From NCBI GenBank assembly GCA_003165315.1, contig PLSX01000126.1:218-32881 (forward strand): 32,664 nucleotides of DNA, in the 5' to 3' direction. Under the pieces are notes generated by a model. It did not search any database. It was given only the letters and a program-made list of their open reading frames with translations, and was not told where the DNA came from. Position 1 is the first letter of the stretch. The number at the start of each line of letters is the position of its first letter. Source of the DNA: Acidobacteriota bacterium (GTDB lineage Bacteria > Acidobacteriota > Terriglobia > UBA7540). A program made the translations under genes and the position numbers. Below, one piece after another: positions 7,474 through 15,451 of the stretch.

Positions 7474-7777
7474 CCGCTCGATATGTGCTGGCCCCGCAGG
7501 CAGCTCGTGACCTGGTGCAAATCTGGCGCTATGTGAAGCGGGAAGCGAGCCTGGATACGGCCGACCGGGTGGAGTCCATCATCCGAGCCAAGTGCGTCTA
7601 CCTGGCCAAATTTCCCCACGCTGGCCATGGCGGCGCGATCCAACCTCTGCCAATGTGCGATTCTTTTCCGTATATTCCTACCTGATTGTCTACCGGCCAG
7701 ACACCAAGCCCTTGCAAGTGGTCACATTTCTGCACGCCAGCCGCGATGTAAAAGGGATTTTGGCCCAGGGGGTCTAG
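7470..7777 (+). pseudogene. ParE/RelE-type toxin with a frameshift
   Basis: The GTG at 7470 opens a ParE-like reading frame: RYVLAPQAARDLVQIWRYV, then DTADRVESII and YLAKFPHAGHG. After about 7630 that frame loses similarity and stops at 7685. The frame whose codons start one base earlier continues the family from RRDPTSANVRFFSVYSYLIV to YRPDTKPLQVVTFLHASRDV and ends at the TAG at 7775-7777. Joining the two frames gives a normal-length toxin of about 102 residues, so one base seems to be missing in the GGCGGCG run near 7626-7634. It is probably an inactivated toxin gene; a sequencing error or a -1 recoding event remains possible. The overlap with the antitoxin gene is intact. Confidence 0.72.
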
Positions 7778-7888
7778 AAGGGCTCGAAGGCTCAATGCCT
7801 TTAACCTCAACCGGGGACGCTGGGGCCTGCCCCCTTTGGTTCATTGTGCCAGCCCTATTTCTGTTTTGACTCATCCTAAAACGCCTCG

Positions 7889-10800
7889 TCAAAATATTAT
7901 TTTTGCCGCGATCTGGATCTGGCGGGGCGGGGCGGCGCTGACGACCTGGCCGAACAGCGGACTGCTAATGTTTCCGTCCGCGGAACTGGGTCCGTAAAAT
8001 TGCGCGTGATTGAAAACGTTAAATCCCTCCAGGCGCAATTGCAGGGATTTCGATTCGGCGATTTTGAAATTATTCTGCAACGATAAATCGTAATTGTCGA
8101 TTCCCGGTCCGGAGAAGAACCTGCGTCCTCTATTGCCCACCGAGCCCAGCGGCGGCAAGCTGAAGAGCGAGGCGTTGAAGTAAGGGTTTCCGTTGCGCGG
8201 GTTGTGATTCAAATCGAGCGGACTTCCCGCATATTGCAATCCATCCACGGCGAGGTTGTTGATGCCATTCCCCTGTGTCCCCAGCAGGGACGTGTCCTCG
8301 TAATTATAGAGCGTCACCGGGAATCCGGTGCTGTAACGTGTGATTCCTGAGATCGACCAGCCCTCCGTCCAACGCTGGTGAGCCCGGGAAATGCGTTCAA
8401 TGGGAATCCTCCAAGTGTAACTGGCCACAAAATCCTGCCTCATATCGAAGGCGGAGAGCCCGCGGCTGAGGCGTGGATTGAGGGGATTCACCTGGTCGCC
8501 CAGATTCGAAGACTGGTCAAGAGATTTGCTCCAGGTGTAGCTGAGGAACAACTGCCCGCGTCCGCTGGTGTGGTGCAGGCTGGCCTCAAGCGCGTTGAAA
8601 CTGGAATTGCCGATGCTGGTTTGGTAACTGACGCTGCCAAAGGCAGGTCCCAAGGGTCCTCTCGTCCCATTGATGATTTGTCCGGAAGCGCTGGCGTACA
8701 TGGTGCTTTCACCGAAGGGGCCGCACATGGCGGAGCCGGGCGCAACTTCGTCAGGCTGGCTGAGGCTCAGGCAGAGCGCGGGATTGCCGGGGTTCGCCGC
8801 TTTTAGCACAAGAAGATGATGGGCCTGGTTGCCCACGTAACTCAGGCTGAGCAGCGTTTGGGTTCCCAATTGCCGCTGGAGAGAGAGCATATACTCTTCC
8901 GTGTAGGGAATCGTGTTGGAGGGTTTGTAACCTGGAATTGTGCTGATCGGTTCAAACTGGGAGAAGTTGATGTTGGGATCGGGATTGTTTTTCGACACAT
9001 TCAAGGGGGCGAGTTGCGCCGGGAACCGCTGGCCCTCCCCATGGCCGGTGGCGGCGTCAACAAAAGGAGTTGTGAAAAGCGGCGGCGCGGGGCTGGTGTA
9101 GGTAAATCCATACGGAGCATTATCGCTGATCAGGCCCAGCGTTTCCCCTTGAATGGCTGCGTAAAATACGCCGTACCCCGCGCGAATGCTGGTCTTGCCG
9201 GGTCCGCCCACGAATTTTCTCAGCGGTGAATCCTGCCGTGGGTTGGGCGACCAGGCCAATCCGAAGCGCGGCGCGAAGTCCTGATTTCCGGGGGGAGCGA
9301 GCGTGCGCGAAATTCCCGGATCGCCTGGATACACGATGCCCACCGGCGCGGAAGGAAACACCACCGATTGTTCACCGGGTACGAAGGTGATGTTGTTGTT
9401 GTATTTTTCATACCACGGCTCGATGCGATCCCATCTCACACCGTAATTCAGGGTCAGGCTGCTGGTGACCCGCCAACTGTCCTGCCCATAGAGTCCCACG
9501 TACTTGTTTCGGCCATAAAACGCATTGAGGTCATTTTGCGTGTATTGGCTCGCAATTCCCAGCAGGAAATCTGCAAAGTCCAGGCCCGTCTCCGTTCCAT
9601 AGCAATTGAAGCTGCCATTCAGGTCAGCGAAAGGATCGGTATTGATCTGGTCGTATTCGGTTGTCGCACCGGCCCTGAAGGTATGCGTTCCCAGTACTTT
9701 GGAGAAGTTGTCGCTCACGCCGAAATTGTTATTAATTTGGTAGAAGCGGTCGGGATCGGACCCGATCGTAAAATTATTGAAGATGATGTTCTCCACGCCC
9801 TCGCTTTGCGGCGCAAGAGGAACAATCCCCTGCGTTCCCGTTCCGGTCACGAATCCCTGCGAAGCCGTGCTGACACCCAGCCCTCCCTCGGGCTTGCCGA
9901 GGTCATTGGAGTCGCGCGTGTAACTGAGCCTGAAATCATCGACGGCGCTGGGCCCGAGTGTCCATGTATAGCCGAAAACCGCCAATTGGGCGCGGCCCGT
10001 ATTGAGTCCATTGAATCCGGGCACATTGGCTCCTCCCTGCGCGGTGGGATAGGGATTGTTTTCACTATAGTCGTCCAGTGAGTAATAGGCGAAGAGGGTG
10101 CCATGGCGCGTGCTGGCGTCGACGCGCTCGCCGATCTTGTTATCTTTGAGAATCTGATTGTATGCCGACGTCGAAAAGACATTCCCCGAAAGATTGGGCG
10201 CCGGGATGTATTTCAACAGGCTAACTGCCGGAGCCGACCACGCGCTCTGCGGTATTGCCGCTCTCGGAAGAACGCACTGCGATGGGTTAGCGCATCCGGG
10301 GGTGAAGTATGGTTCGCCCGCGGAAACCGTGTAGCCAAGCTTCTGCGAGAGCAGGTTCGCCCAGTGCGGTCCACTCACAGTCGTGGGGACTGTATTGCCG
10401 TCAGCGTCGGTCGTGACAAACGAACTTTCCAGATCGGAAAGGTCGCCGGTCCGGTCCTGCAGTGAGGGGACAGGAATCTGGCCGGTATCCGTTCCCTGAA
10501 TCTGCCGCGTGCCCTGGTAATCCGAGAAGAAAAAGACTCTGTTCCGCACCAGGGGGCCGCCCGCAACGCCGCCAAACTGGTTCTGGATGAAGGCGCCGCG
10601 CCTGGGCGAGAAATAGTTGCGCGAGTCGAGGTCCGTATTGCGCAGGAATTCAAAGGCGTCACCGTGCAAACGGTTGGTTCCGGACTTCGTAATCACATTG
10701 ATCTGGCCGCCGGTATACTTCCCGTACTCGGCGTCGAAGTTGTCGGAGAGGATGCGGAATTCGGCAATGGAATCGAGATTGGGGACGATGGCGGCGGCCA

Positions 10801-11473
10801 GGCTGCCGGTCTCTTCCGCATCCGCCCCGTTAATCGTGAAACCATTGGCGGATTCCCTTTGGCCGTTGATTGAAAGGGTTCCCGGATTCAAATCCCCCGA
10901 GGGAGAAAAGACGCTCTGGCCAAGACCCTGCACGGTGAGGGAAGTGATCGTGGTGGCGGGCACAACTCCGGGCTGGAGCGCCAACAAATCGGTATAACTG
11001 CGCCCATTGAGCGGCAGCGCAGCCACGTTGGCGGCAGTGATGACGTCCCCCAGTTGCGTGCTGGCCGTTTCCGCATGCAACAGCGATTCCTTGACCATTA
11101 CCGTCTCGGTGCTTTTGCCCAATTCCAGCACCGCATCCACCAGGAGAGCGCTGTTGACGTCGACCTCGATGCCGGCGCGTAGGTACGGCTTGAACCCGGG
11201 CACCACAATATCGACATCGTAGTGTCCCACGGGCAGGCCCGGGAAGGAGTACACACCTGCGTTGTTGGTGGTCACGGTCTGCCGGACGCTGGTATCGATA
11301 TCGGTCGCGTTTACGATGGCTCTGGGAACCACCGCCCCGCTGCGGTCTTTGACGGTTCCGGAAATGCTGCCACCCGCAGCCGCGTTTGCCAACGTGGACA
11401 GGTCTGACAGCAGCGCCACTGCCAAAAGCAGGAAGACGAATATTGCTGTCAGTCTTCGAAGTCCGGCGGTCAT
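7889..11473 (-). CDS. Oar-like TonB-dependent receptor 1
   Basis: A 1194-residue outer-membrane receptor. After a signal peptide (hydrophobic stretch IFVFLLLAVALL) comes a carboxypeptidase-regulatory-like beta-sandwich starting SISGTVKDRSGAVVP. It is followed by a plug-like region (VAALPLNGRSYTDLLALQPGV, INGQRESANGFTINGADAE, and AEYGKYTGGQINVITKSGTN). The rest is a large beta-barrel with many aromatic strand ends, terminating in IIF as expected for an outer-membrane barrel. Such proteins bind and import large substrates, driven by TonB; the substrate is unknown. The ATG at 11473 fits the signal peptide; an in-frame TTG at 11497 is an alternative. Unlike the other three receptors it is on the minus strand and has no obvious intrinsic terminator downstream. 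Confidence 0.9.
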   Translation of the reverse strand: MTAGLRRLTAIFVFLLLAVALLSDLSTLANAAAGGSISGTVKDRSGAVVPRAIVNATDIDTSVRQTVTTNNAGVYSFPGLPVGHYDVDIVVPGFKPYLRAGIEVDVNSALLVDAVLELGKSTETVMVKESLLHAETASTQLGDVITAANVAALPLNGRSYTDLLALQPGVVPATTITSLTVQGLGQSVFSPSGDLNPGTLSINGQRESANGFTINGADAEETGSLAAAIVPNLDSIAEFRILSDNFDAEYGKYTGGQINVITKSGTNRLHGDAFEFLRNTDLDSRNYFSPRRGAFIQNQFGGVAGGPLVRNRVFFFSDYQGTRQIQGTDTGQIPVPSLQDRTGDLSDLESSFVTTDADGNTVPTTVSGPHWANLLSQKLGYTVSAGEPYFTPGCANPSQCVLPRAAIPQSAWSAPAVSLLKYIPAPNLSGNVFSTSAYNQILKDNKIGERVDASTRHGTLFAYYSLDDYSENNPYPTAQGGANVPGFNGLNTGRAQLAVFGYTWTLGPSAVDDFRLSYTRDSNDLGKPEGGLGVSTASQGFVTGTGTQGIVPLAPQSEGVENIIFNNFTIGSDPDRFYQINNNFGVSDNFSKVLGTHTFRAGATTEYDQINTDPFADLNGSFNCYGTETGLDFADFLLGIASQYTQNDLNAFYGRNKYVGLYGQDSWRVTSSLTLNYGVRWDRIEPWYEKYNNNITFVPGEQSVVFPSAPVGIVYPGDPGISRTLAPPGNQDFAPRFGLAWSPNPRQDSPLRKFVGGPGKTSIRAGYGVFYAAIQGETLGLISDNAPYGFTYTSPAPPLFTTPFVDAATGHGEGQRFPAQLAPLNVSKNNPDPNINFSQFEPISTIPGYKPSNTIPYTEEYMLSLQRQLGTQTLLSLSYVGNQAHHLLVLKAANPGNPALCLSLSQPDEVAPGSAMCGPFGESTMYASASGQIINGTRGPLGPAFGSVSYQTSIGNSSFNALEASLHHTSGRGQLFLSYTWSKSLDQSSNLGDQVNPLNPRLSRGLSAFDMRQDFVASYTWRIPIERISRAHQRWTEGWSISGITRYSTGFPVTLYNYEDTSLLGTQGNGINNLAVDGLQYAGSPLDLNHNPRNGNPYFNASLFSLPPLGSVGNRGRRFFSGPGIDNYDLSLQNNFKIAESKSLQLRLEGFNVFNHAQFYGPSSADGNISSPLFGQVVSAAPPRQIQIAAKIIF

Positions 11474-11890
11474 GCGGAGAAAATTATGTCCTCTCAAAAT
11501 CTTGGCGGATTTGTTCTATTCCTGGCGCGACCCACTCGTCAATATGCAAGGGCAAGGAACTGGGGAAGAGCTTCATCAAGGTCCCGCCCGCCAGAATGCC
11601 GATGGCTCGAGCGGGCGGAAACTAGTTTGAAGGTCCAGGGGCCGTTTTGATTTTAGCACTAATAAGCCGCGGACATATTGAGCATGTCGGCGCTTCATTC
11701 GGTGCAGTACGCTCCGGGAGGTTCAGTAAGTTCCACCTACACTGAATGGCCTTCGTCCACTGCGGGGATCCCATTCCGACACTTTGTCTCTTGACATATC
11801 TAGCCAATTTATGTATCCTAGTCAGGAAGACTTCGCAGGTGCCGTCATGCTCTTGTGCACGCCCCATTCCGTTTTCCCCCTGAACGAAAT

Positions 11891-11967
11891 TCCAATCTCG
11901 AATCTCTCGAATCTCTCGAAAATCTCAAAATTCAAATCACCATTCACAAATCGCCAATCACCAATTT
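11891..11967. repeat. Composite nonamer plus heptamer tandem array
   Basis: Positions 11891-11931 carry the 9-nt unit TCGAATCTC, repeated about three times with decay. Directly after it, 11933-11967 reads as 7-nt units CAAATCA, CCATTCA, CAAATCG, CCAATCA, CCAATTT. No inverted partner was found nearby. Confidence 0.75.
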
Positions 11968-12256
11968 CAGGCACCCTGCCGCATCCCTCGAAATTTTTTT
12001 CGAGGACCGAAGCCGGAATGTTTATGAAAACAAACAAAACACGGGCAAAAAGTCATGCCAAAAGTAGGACATTTCCGTCGAAATAACATGGAATTGCAGA
12101 CAAAAACGACACCCTGCTGCCAATTTGCTTCGAATCACGGCCGTCTGGGACGTTTTCGAGCAGATTCCACCGTAAGTTCAAGACAAAGTGGCAATCAGTA
12201 AAGGGCTGGATGGCGGCCTCGCGAGCGGGCCGCGACCGTGAAGTCAACCGCAAATA

Positions 12257-12520
12257 GCCACGATCTGTATGAAAATAAAGGAACTTAGTGGATAATTTGG
12301 AAAATCTTCTGAAATTTTATGTTGTTGAAATTAAGCCGTTTACCTGTTTTACCTCGCGAGGGGCACCCAAAAAAAGGGGGTAAAAAATGAAGGATGGTCC
12401 CACGATATGTATGAAAACAAAGGAAAATCGAAGTGAGGAATTGGATGATCCCACGATGTGTATGATAATAAGCCACTTAACAAATAAAGCCACGATGTTG
12501 ATGATAAGAAAGCAACTTAG
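12257..12520 (+). repeat. Four degenerate copies of a ~32-nt repeat
   Basis: Copies begin at 12257, 12399, 12449 and 12489, all on the plus strand. They share the core CCACGATNTGTATGA (the fourth copy reads GTTGATGA) followed by an A-rich stretch, and three of them keep an ACTTA end. Copies 1 and 4 span 32 nt. Spacings between copy starts are 142, 50 and 40 bp. Copies 2 and 3 also share a GGATGRTC lead-in. No associated open frame is recognised. Confidence 0.7.
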
Positions 12521-12842
12521 CGAAGATCGATGGCAGAAACGGCTGGGAACGGTTGGATTCGCCTACACCTCAAAACACCATTCAGACCGGCAAAGCCAAA
12601 GCCATTGGTAACAGCGGAGAAGAGGTTCGAACAGAGGACGCGGGGAATGGTTTACAGAGAGCATGGAGAAAGCCAAGAACCCGCTCAATGGGCTCTGTGG
12701 TGAACGATTTGCCCTCTGTGACCTTAGGGTGAAATGCCTTTCAGCAATCGTCAATTGCAAATCCAACCTTGACCCAATGAACGTATGGCTTGATATGGGA
12801 GTTTCAATTGAGGCACTATGATTTGAGAGGGAAGCGTAATCC

Positions 12843-14231
12843 ATGAACGCGAGGTTGGGACAGCAGGCACGCAGAAGAATCGCTCCCGCATTGTTTCTTG
12901 CGGGGCTGGCGCTTTCCCCAATTCTCGTCTTGGGAGTTGGTCCCTCCGATTTCAAGCCTAGTTACAACTTTTACTCCCCCCAGGATGATGTGCAGGTGGG
13001 AAGGGAAAACTCGGCCCAGGTGGACAAGCAATTGCCCTTGTTGAAGGATCCTGAGGCGCTCGATTACCTCAATGGTTTGGGAAGAAAGCTGGTGGCTCTT
13101 GCCCCCAACAATCATGCCGAGTATGCATGGCAATTCCGGATCGTCAATAGTAATGAGATCAATGCCTTCGCCCTGCCGGGCGGGTATATCTACGTCAACC
13201 GCGGGGTCTTTGACGCTGCCGATAATGAGGCGGAACTCGCCGGAGTGATCGCCCACGAGTCGGGCCACGTCGTGATGCGCCACGGAACTCACATTGCCTC
13301 GGAAGCCGTCCTGGCGCAGGGAGGAATGGCTATTCTCAGTGAACTCCTGGGCCAGGGCGGCAGCCTGACGAGTCAACTGGCGCAGCTGGGGCTTGGTTTG
13401 GGCGTGGATTCGCTGCTGCTCAAGAACTCCCGCGCTGCGGAAACTCAGGCGGACGAGGTGGGCACCTACATCCTCTACCTCGCCGGATACGATCCCCATG
13501 CCATGGTGCAGTTTTTCCAGATTATTGCCAGAAAGTATCCGCAGCGGACGTCACAATTCTTTTCCGACCATCCCAATCCCGAAAACCGCATTAAGGATGT
13601 TGACGCGGAGATTGCGCACTTGGGCCCCTTCCGTGGAAAGACGACGGATACTCCGGATTTTGAGGCGGTCAAACAGCAGATGGCCGGGCTTGATCCCCCA
13701 CCGCAGCCCAGAGGGACGCCGAAAATCGACGCCAGGAAACGACCGCCCTCCCCGCCCTCTGAGAATCTGGTGCGCTATCAGGGGAGCAAGTTTACCCTCG
13801 ATTACCCGGATAACTGGCAGGTACAGCATGATGAGGATAGCGTGCTGCTGCTGCCTATGGGAGGAATGGTAACAGGCGCCGAGGGGGAAACCTCGCAGGC
13901 TTACGGTGCAGCCGTCAGCATCTATACTCCCCAGGAGGGAAGTTGGGGCCTTGTGGATGCCACCCAGGAACTGATCGAGTCCATGCGGCAGTCGAACCCC
14001 CAAATTCATGTTCTGCAACAAACCGGAATGAACCTGCGTGGCAATCCTGCCCTGAGCACGCTCTTGCAGAACGAATCTCCCATCGAGGGGCAGAGAGAAA
14101 CGGATCATTTGGTGACAGTCCGCCAGGATAACGCGGTGCTGACGTTCATTTTCATTGCTCCTACCGGCGCATTTGAATCTTACGCCCCCACCTTTGACAA
14201 AATGTTGCAGAGTATCGCTTTGGCGAAGTAG
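12843..14231 (+). CDS. Exported M48-family metalloprotease (BepA-like) with a C-terminal extension
   Basis: A 462-residue secreted zinc protease. The signal peptide spans about residues 1-35 (hydrophobic ALFLAGLALSPILVLG). The M48 catalytic domain covers roughly residues 45-270: zinc motif H138-ESG-H142 and the third ligand Glu200 in ETQADEVG, with the family's INAFALPGGYIYVNRG and SDHPNPENRI blocks. Periplasmic relatives such as BepA and LoiP degrade misassembled outer-membrane proteins, which would suit a cell with many large receptors. After a Pro/Lys-rich linker near 280-308, residues from about 310 onward (LDYPDNWQV, then LLLPMGGMV) resemble PsbP-like or lipoprotein-type domains. The start is ATG with GAGGGAAG about eight bases upstream. 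The domain call is confident; its targets are inference. Confidence 0.9.
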   Translation: MNARLGQQARRRIAPALFLAGLALSPILVLGVGPSDFKPSYNFYSPQDDVQVGRENSAQVDKQLPLLKDPEALDYLNGLGRKLVALAPNNHAEYAWQFRIVNSNEINAFALPGGYIYVNRGVFDAADNEAELAGVIAHESGHVVMRHGTHIASEAVLAQGGMAILSELLGQGGSLTSQLAQLGLGLGVDSLLLKNSRAAETQADEVGTYILYLAGYDPHAMVQFFQIIARKYPQRTSQFFSDHPNPENRIKDVDAEIAHLGPFRGKTTDTPDFEAVKQQMAGLDPPPQPRGTPKIDARKRPPSPPSENLVRYQGSKFTLDYPDNWQVQHDEDSVLLLPMGGMVTGAEGETSQAYGAAVSIYTPQEGSWGLVDATQELIESMRQSNPQIHVLQQTGMNLRGNPALSTLLQNESPIEGQRETDHLVTVRQDNAVLTFIFIAPTGAFESYAPTFDKMLQSIALAK

Positions 14232-14428
14232 CAGACTGGGGAACGCTGCTTCCTGCTGCTTTCCGCTGCTTCGAGAGAACCTGCCCTGTTTTGGGTGGTT
14301 TGCCCCATGGCTTTGGCGCCTGCCCCCGCCGGCCTTAGGGCGCCAATGCTAAATTATTGAATCAAAGCTCGTTAGCAAATTTATCAGGTTTCTGGAATGG
14401 CATCCATCATGCATGAAGCAAGGACGAA

Positions 14429-15259
14429 ATGACAGAAACCACGACTCCGAGCAAGCCCTCACTTCTACCCAACACTACCAGCCAGGTAGTCCGCCAGCGT
14501 TGGCTGGACCTTTTTGATTCGAGCTACAACGCCCGCCGCGCGACCTGCCAGGAGATTGAGCCAGGCGTGCATGCCGTTGTCGTTCCCTTGCCCTGCCGCA
14601 AGGAAATGGACAAGGATATGTTTGAAGCTGAAGTCCGTCTGGCATTGGGCCAGGTTCCCGGCATGGCGCGGGGCTTGCGCTTTGAGCTGGAGCGCGTTGG
14701 CGGATTCGATCTAACCCTTCCTGAGGACTACCACGGGTGGATGGGCGCCTGGGGCAAAGATATTGCGTCGGGAGCGACCCAAGTTTCCATCTTTATCGAC
14801 CTGGCTTTTCTGGAAGCCGCACTGCTTGCACGCCTTTGGGACAGCGGAGTCATTGTGGATTTCGGTTCGCCGCTGGCATTCTTCCGGCGCGGTGCCTTGA
14901 CCGATTACGCCAATATTTATGAAGCCGCTGTTGAGATGGTGGCTGAAGGCCACTCGCTTGCCGACACCGCGGACCAGTTGGCCCCGCAAATCCTGGGACG
15001 ACTGCAGCTCTACGCGAACGTTTACCTTCAGCTCTCCTCCCTCTATACGCAGGGAACGTGGCACATCGATCACGACAATTTTATTGTCAAAATTCCGGAT
15101 TCGAGCCTTTCCCTGGCCCTGCAATACTGGCAATTGCGGATAGACCACAAATCCCTGCAACAAACCGTAAATGAGTGGCACGTCCGCATTGAGAAGTTCT
15201 TGAACCAATCAATTTTGTCCAGTCAGGATAACGGTTTTCCCAAATCGTTTGCAGCGTGA
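14429..15259 (+). CDS. Unrecognised 276-residue cytoplasmic protein
   Basis: I do not recognise a family. The protein has no signal peptide or clear membrane segment, is acidic and is rich in aromatic residues. Visible features are a VVVPLPCRKEMDKDMFE segment near residue 52, ELERVGGFDLTLPEDYHGW near residue 91, a hydrophobic IFIDLAFLEAALLARLWDSG helix near 124, and a C-terminal amphipathic region ending LNQSILSSQDNG. The ATG at 14429 is preceded by AAGGACG. It lies between an exported protease and an exported deacetylase with gaps of about 200 bp on each side, so it may be a stand-alone gene. The frame is long, with codon use like its neighbours, and I treat it as real. Confidence 0.7.
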   Translation: MTETTTPSKPSLLPNTTSQVVRQRWLDLFDSSYNARRATCQEIEPGVHAVVVPLPCRKEMDKDMFEAEVRLALGQVPGMARGLRFELERVGGFDLTLPEDYHGWMGAWGKDIASGATQVSIFIDLAFLEAALLARLWDSGVIVDFGSPLAFFRRGALTDYANIYEAAVEMVAEGHSLADTADQLAPQILGRLQLYANVYLQLSSLYTQGTWHIDHDNFIVKIPDSSLSLALQYWQLRIDHKSLQQTVNEWHVRIEKFLNQSILSSQDNGFPKSFAA

Positions 15260-15427
15260 ATCCAACTGTTTCGTTGATGACACTGGTCCGGCAGGATCAA
15301 AAAGGGGCGCGTGTTGGACGCCGAAATTCGGATCGTGGCACTCTTCACCCGCAAAATCTCAAGGCCAATTTTGATCTCTGATTCCTGTCGAGTTTTTTTG
15401 GGTTCGTCCCGCCTTGCCTAATCCAGG

Positions 15428-15449
15428 AATTCTGCGTAATCTGTGGATG
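15428..15449 (+). repeat. Nonamer array (AAYCTGNGN family), copy 1
   Basis: AATTCTGCGT then AATCTGTGGATG, ending three bases before the deacetylase start codon. A pyrimidine-rich stretch containing CCGCCTTGCCTAATCC precedes it, as in the other copies of this family. Confidence 0.7.
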
Positions 15450-15451
15450 CC

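Larger units (their letters stand above)
11498..12842. other. Long non-coding, repeat-rich intergenic region
   Basis: No convincing protein gene is present; open frames here are short, lack ribosome sites and show no recognisable motifs. The region contains composite 9-nt and 7-nt tandem arrays at 11891-11967 and four degenerate copies of a roughly 32-nt AT-rich repeat at 12257-12520. It is more AT-rich than the flanking genes between about 12250 and 12530. It separates the divergently transcribed receptor 1 and the M48 protease gene, so promoters for both must lie here. Confidence 0.6.

Noticed and set aside
12257..12520. CRISPR array
   Set aside because: Repeats are degenerate, spacings are irregular (142, 50, 40 bp) and there is no cas gene.
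12387..12611. 74-codon open frame in the repeat-rich region
   Set aside because: It runs through the ~32-nt repeat copies and codes for a low-complexity, unrelated peptide.
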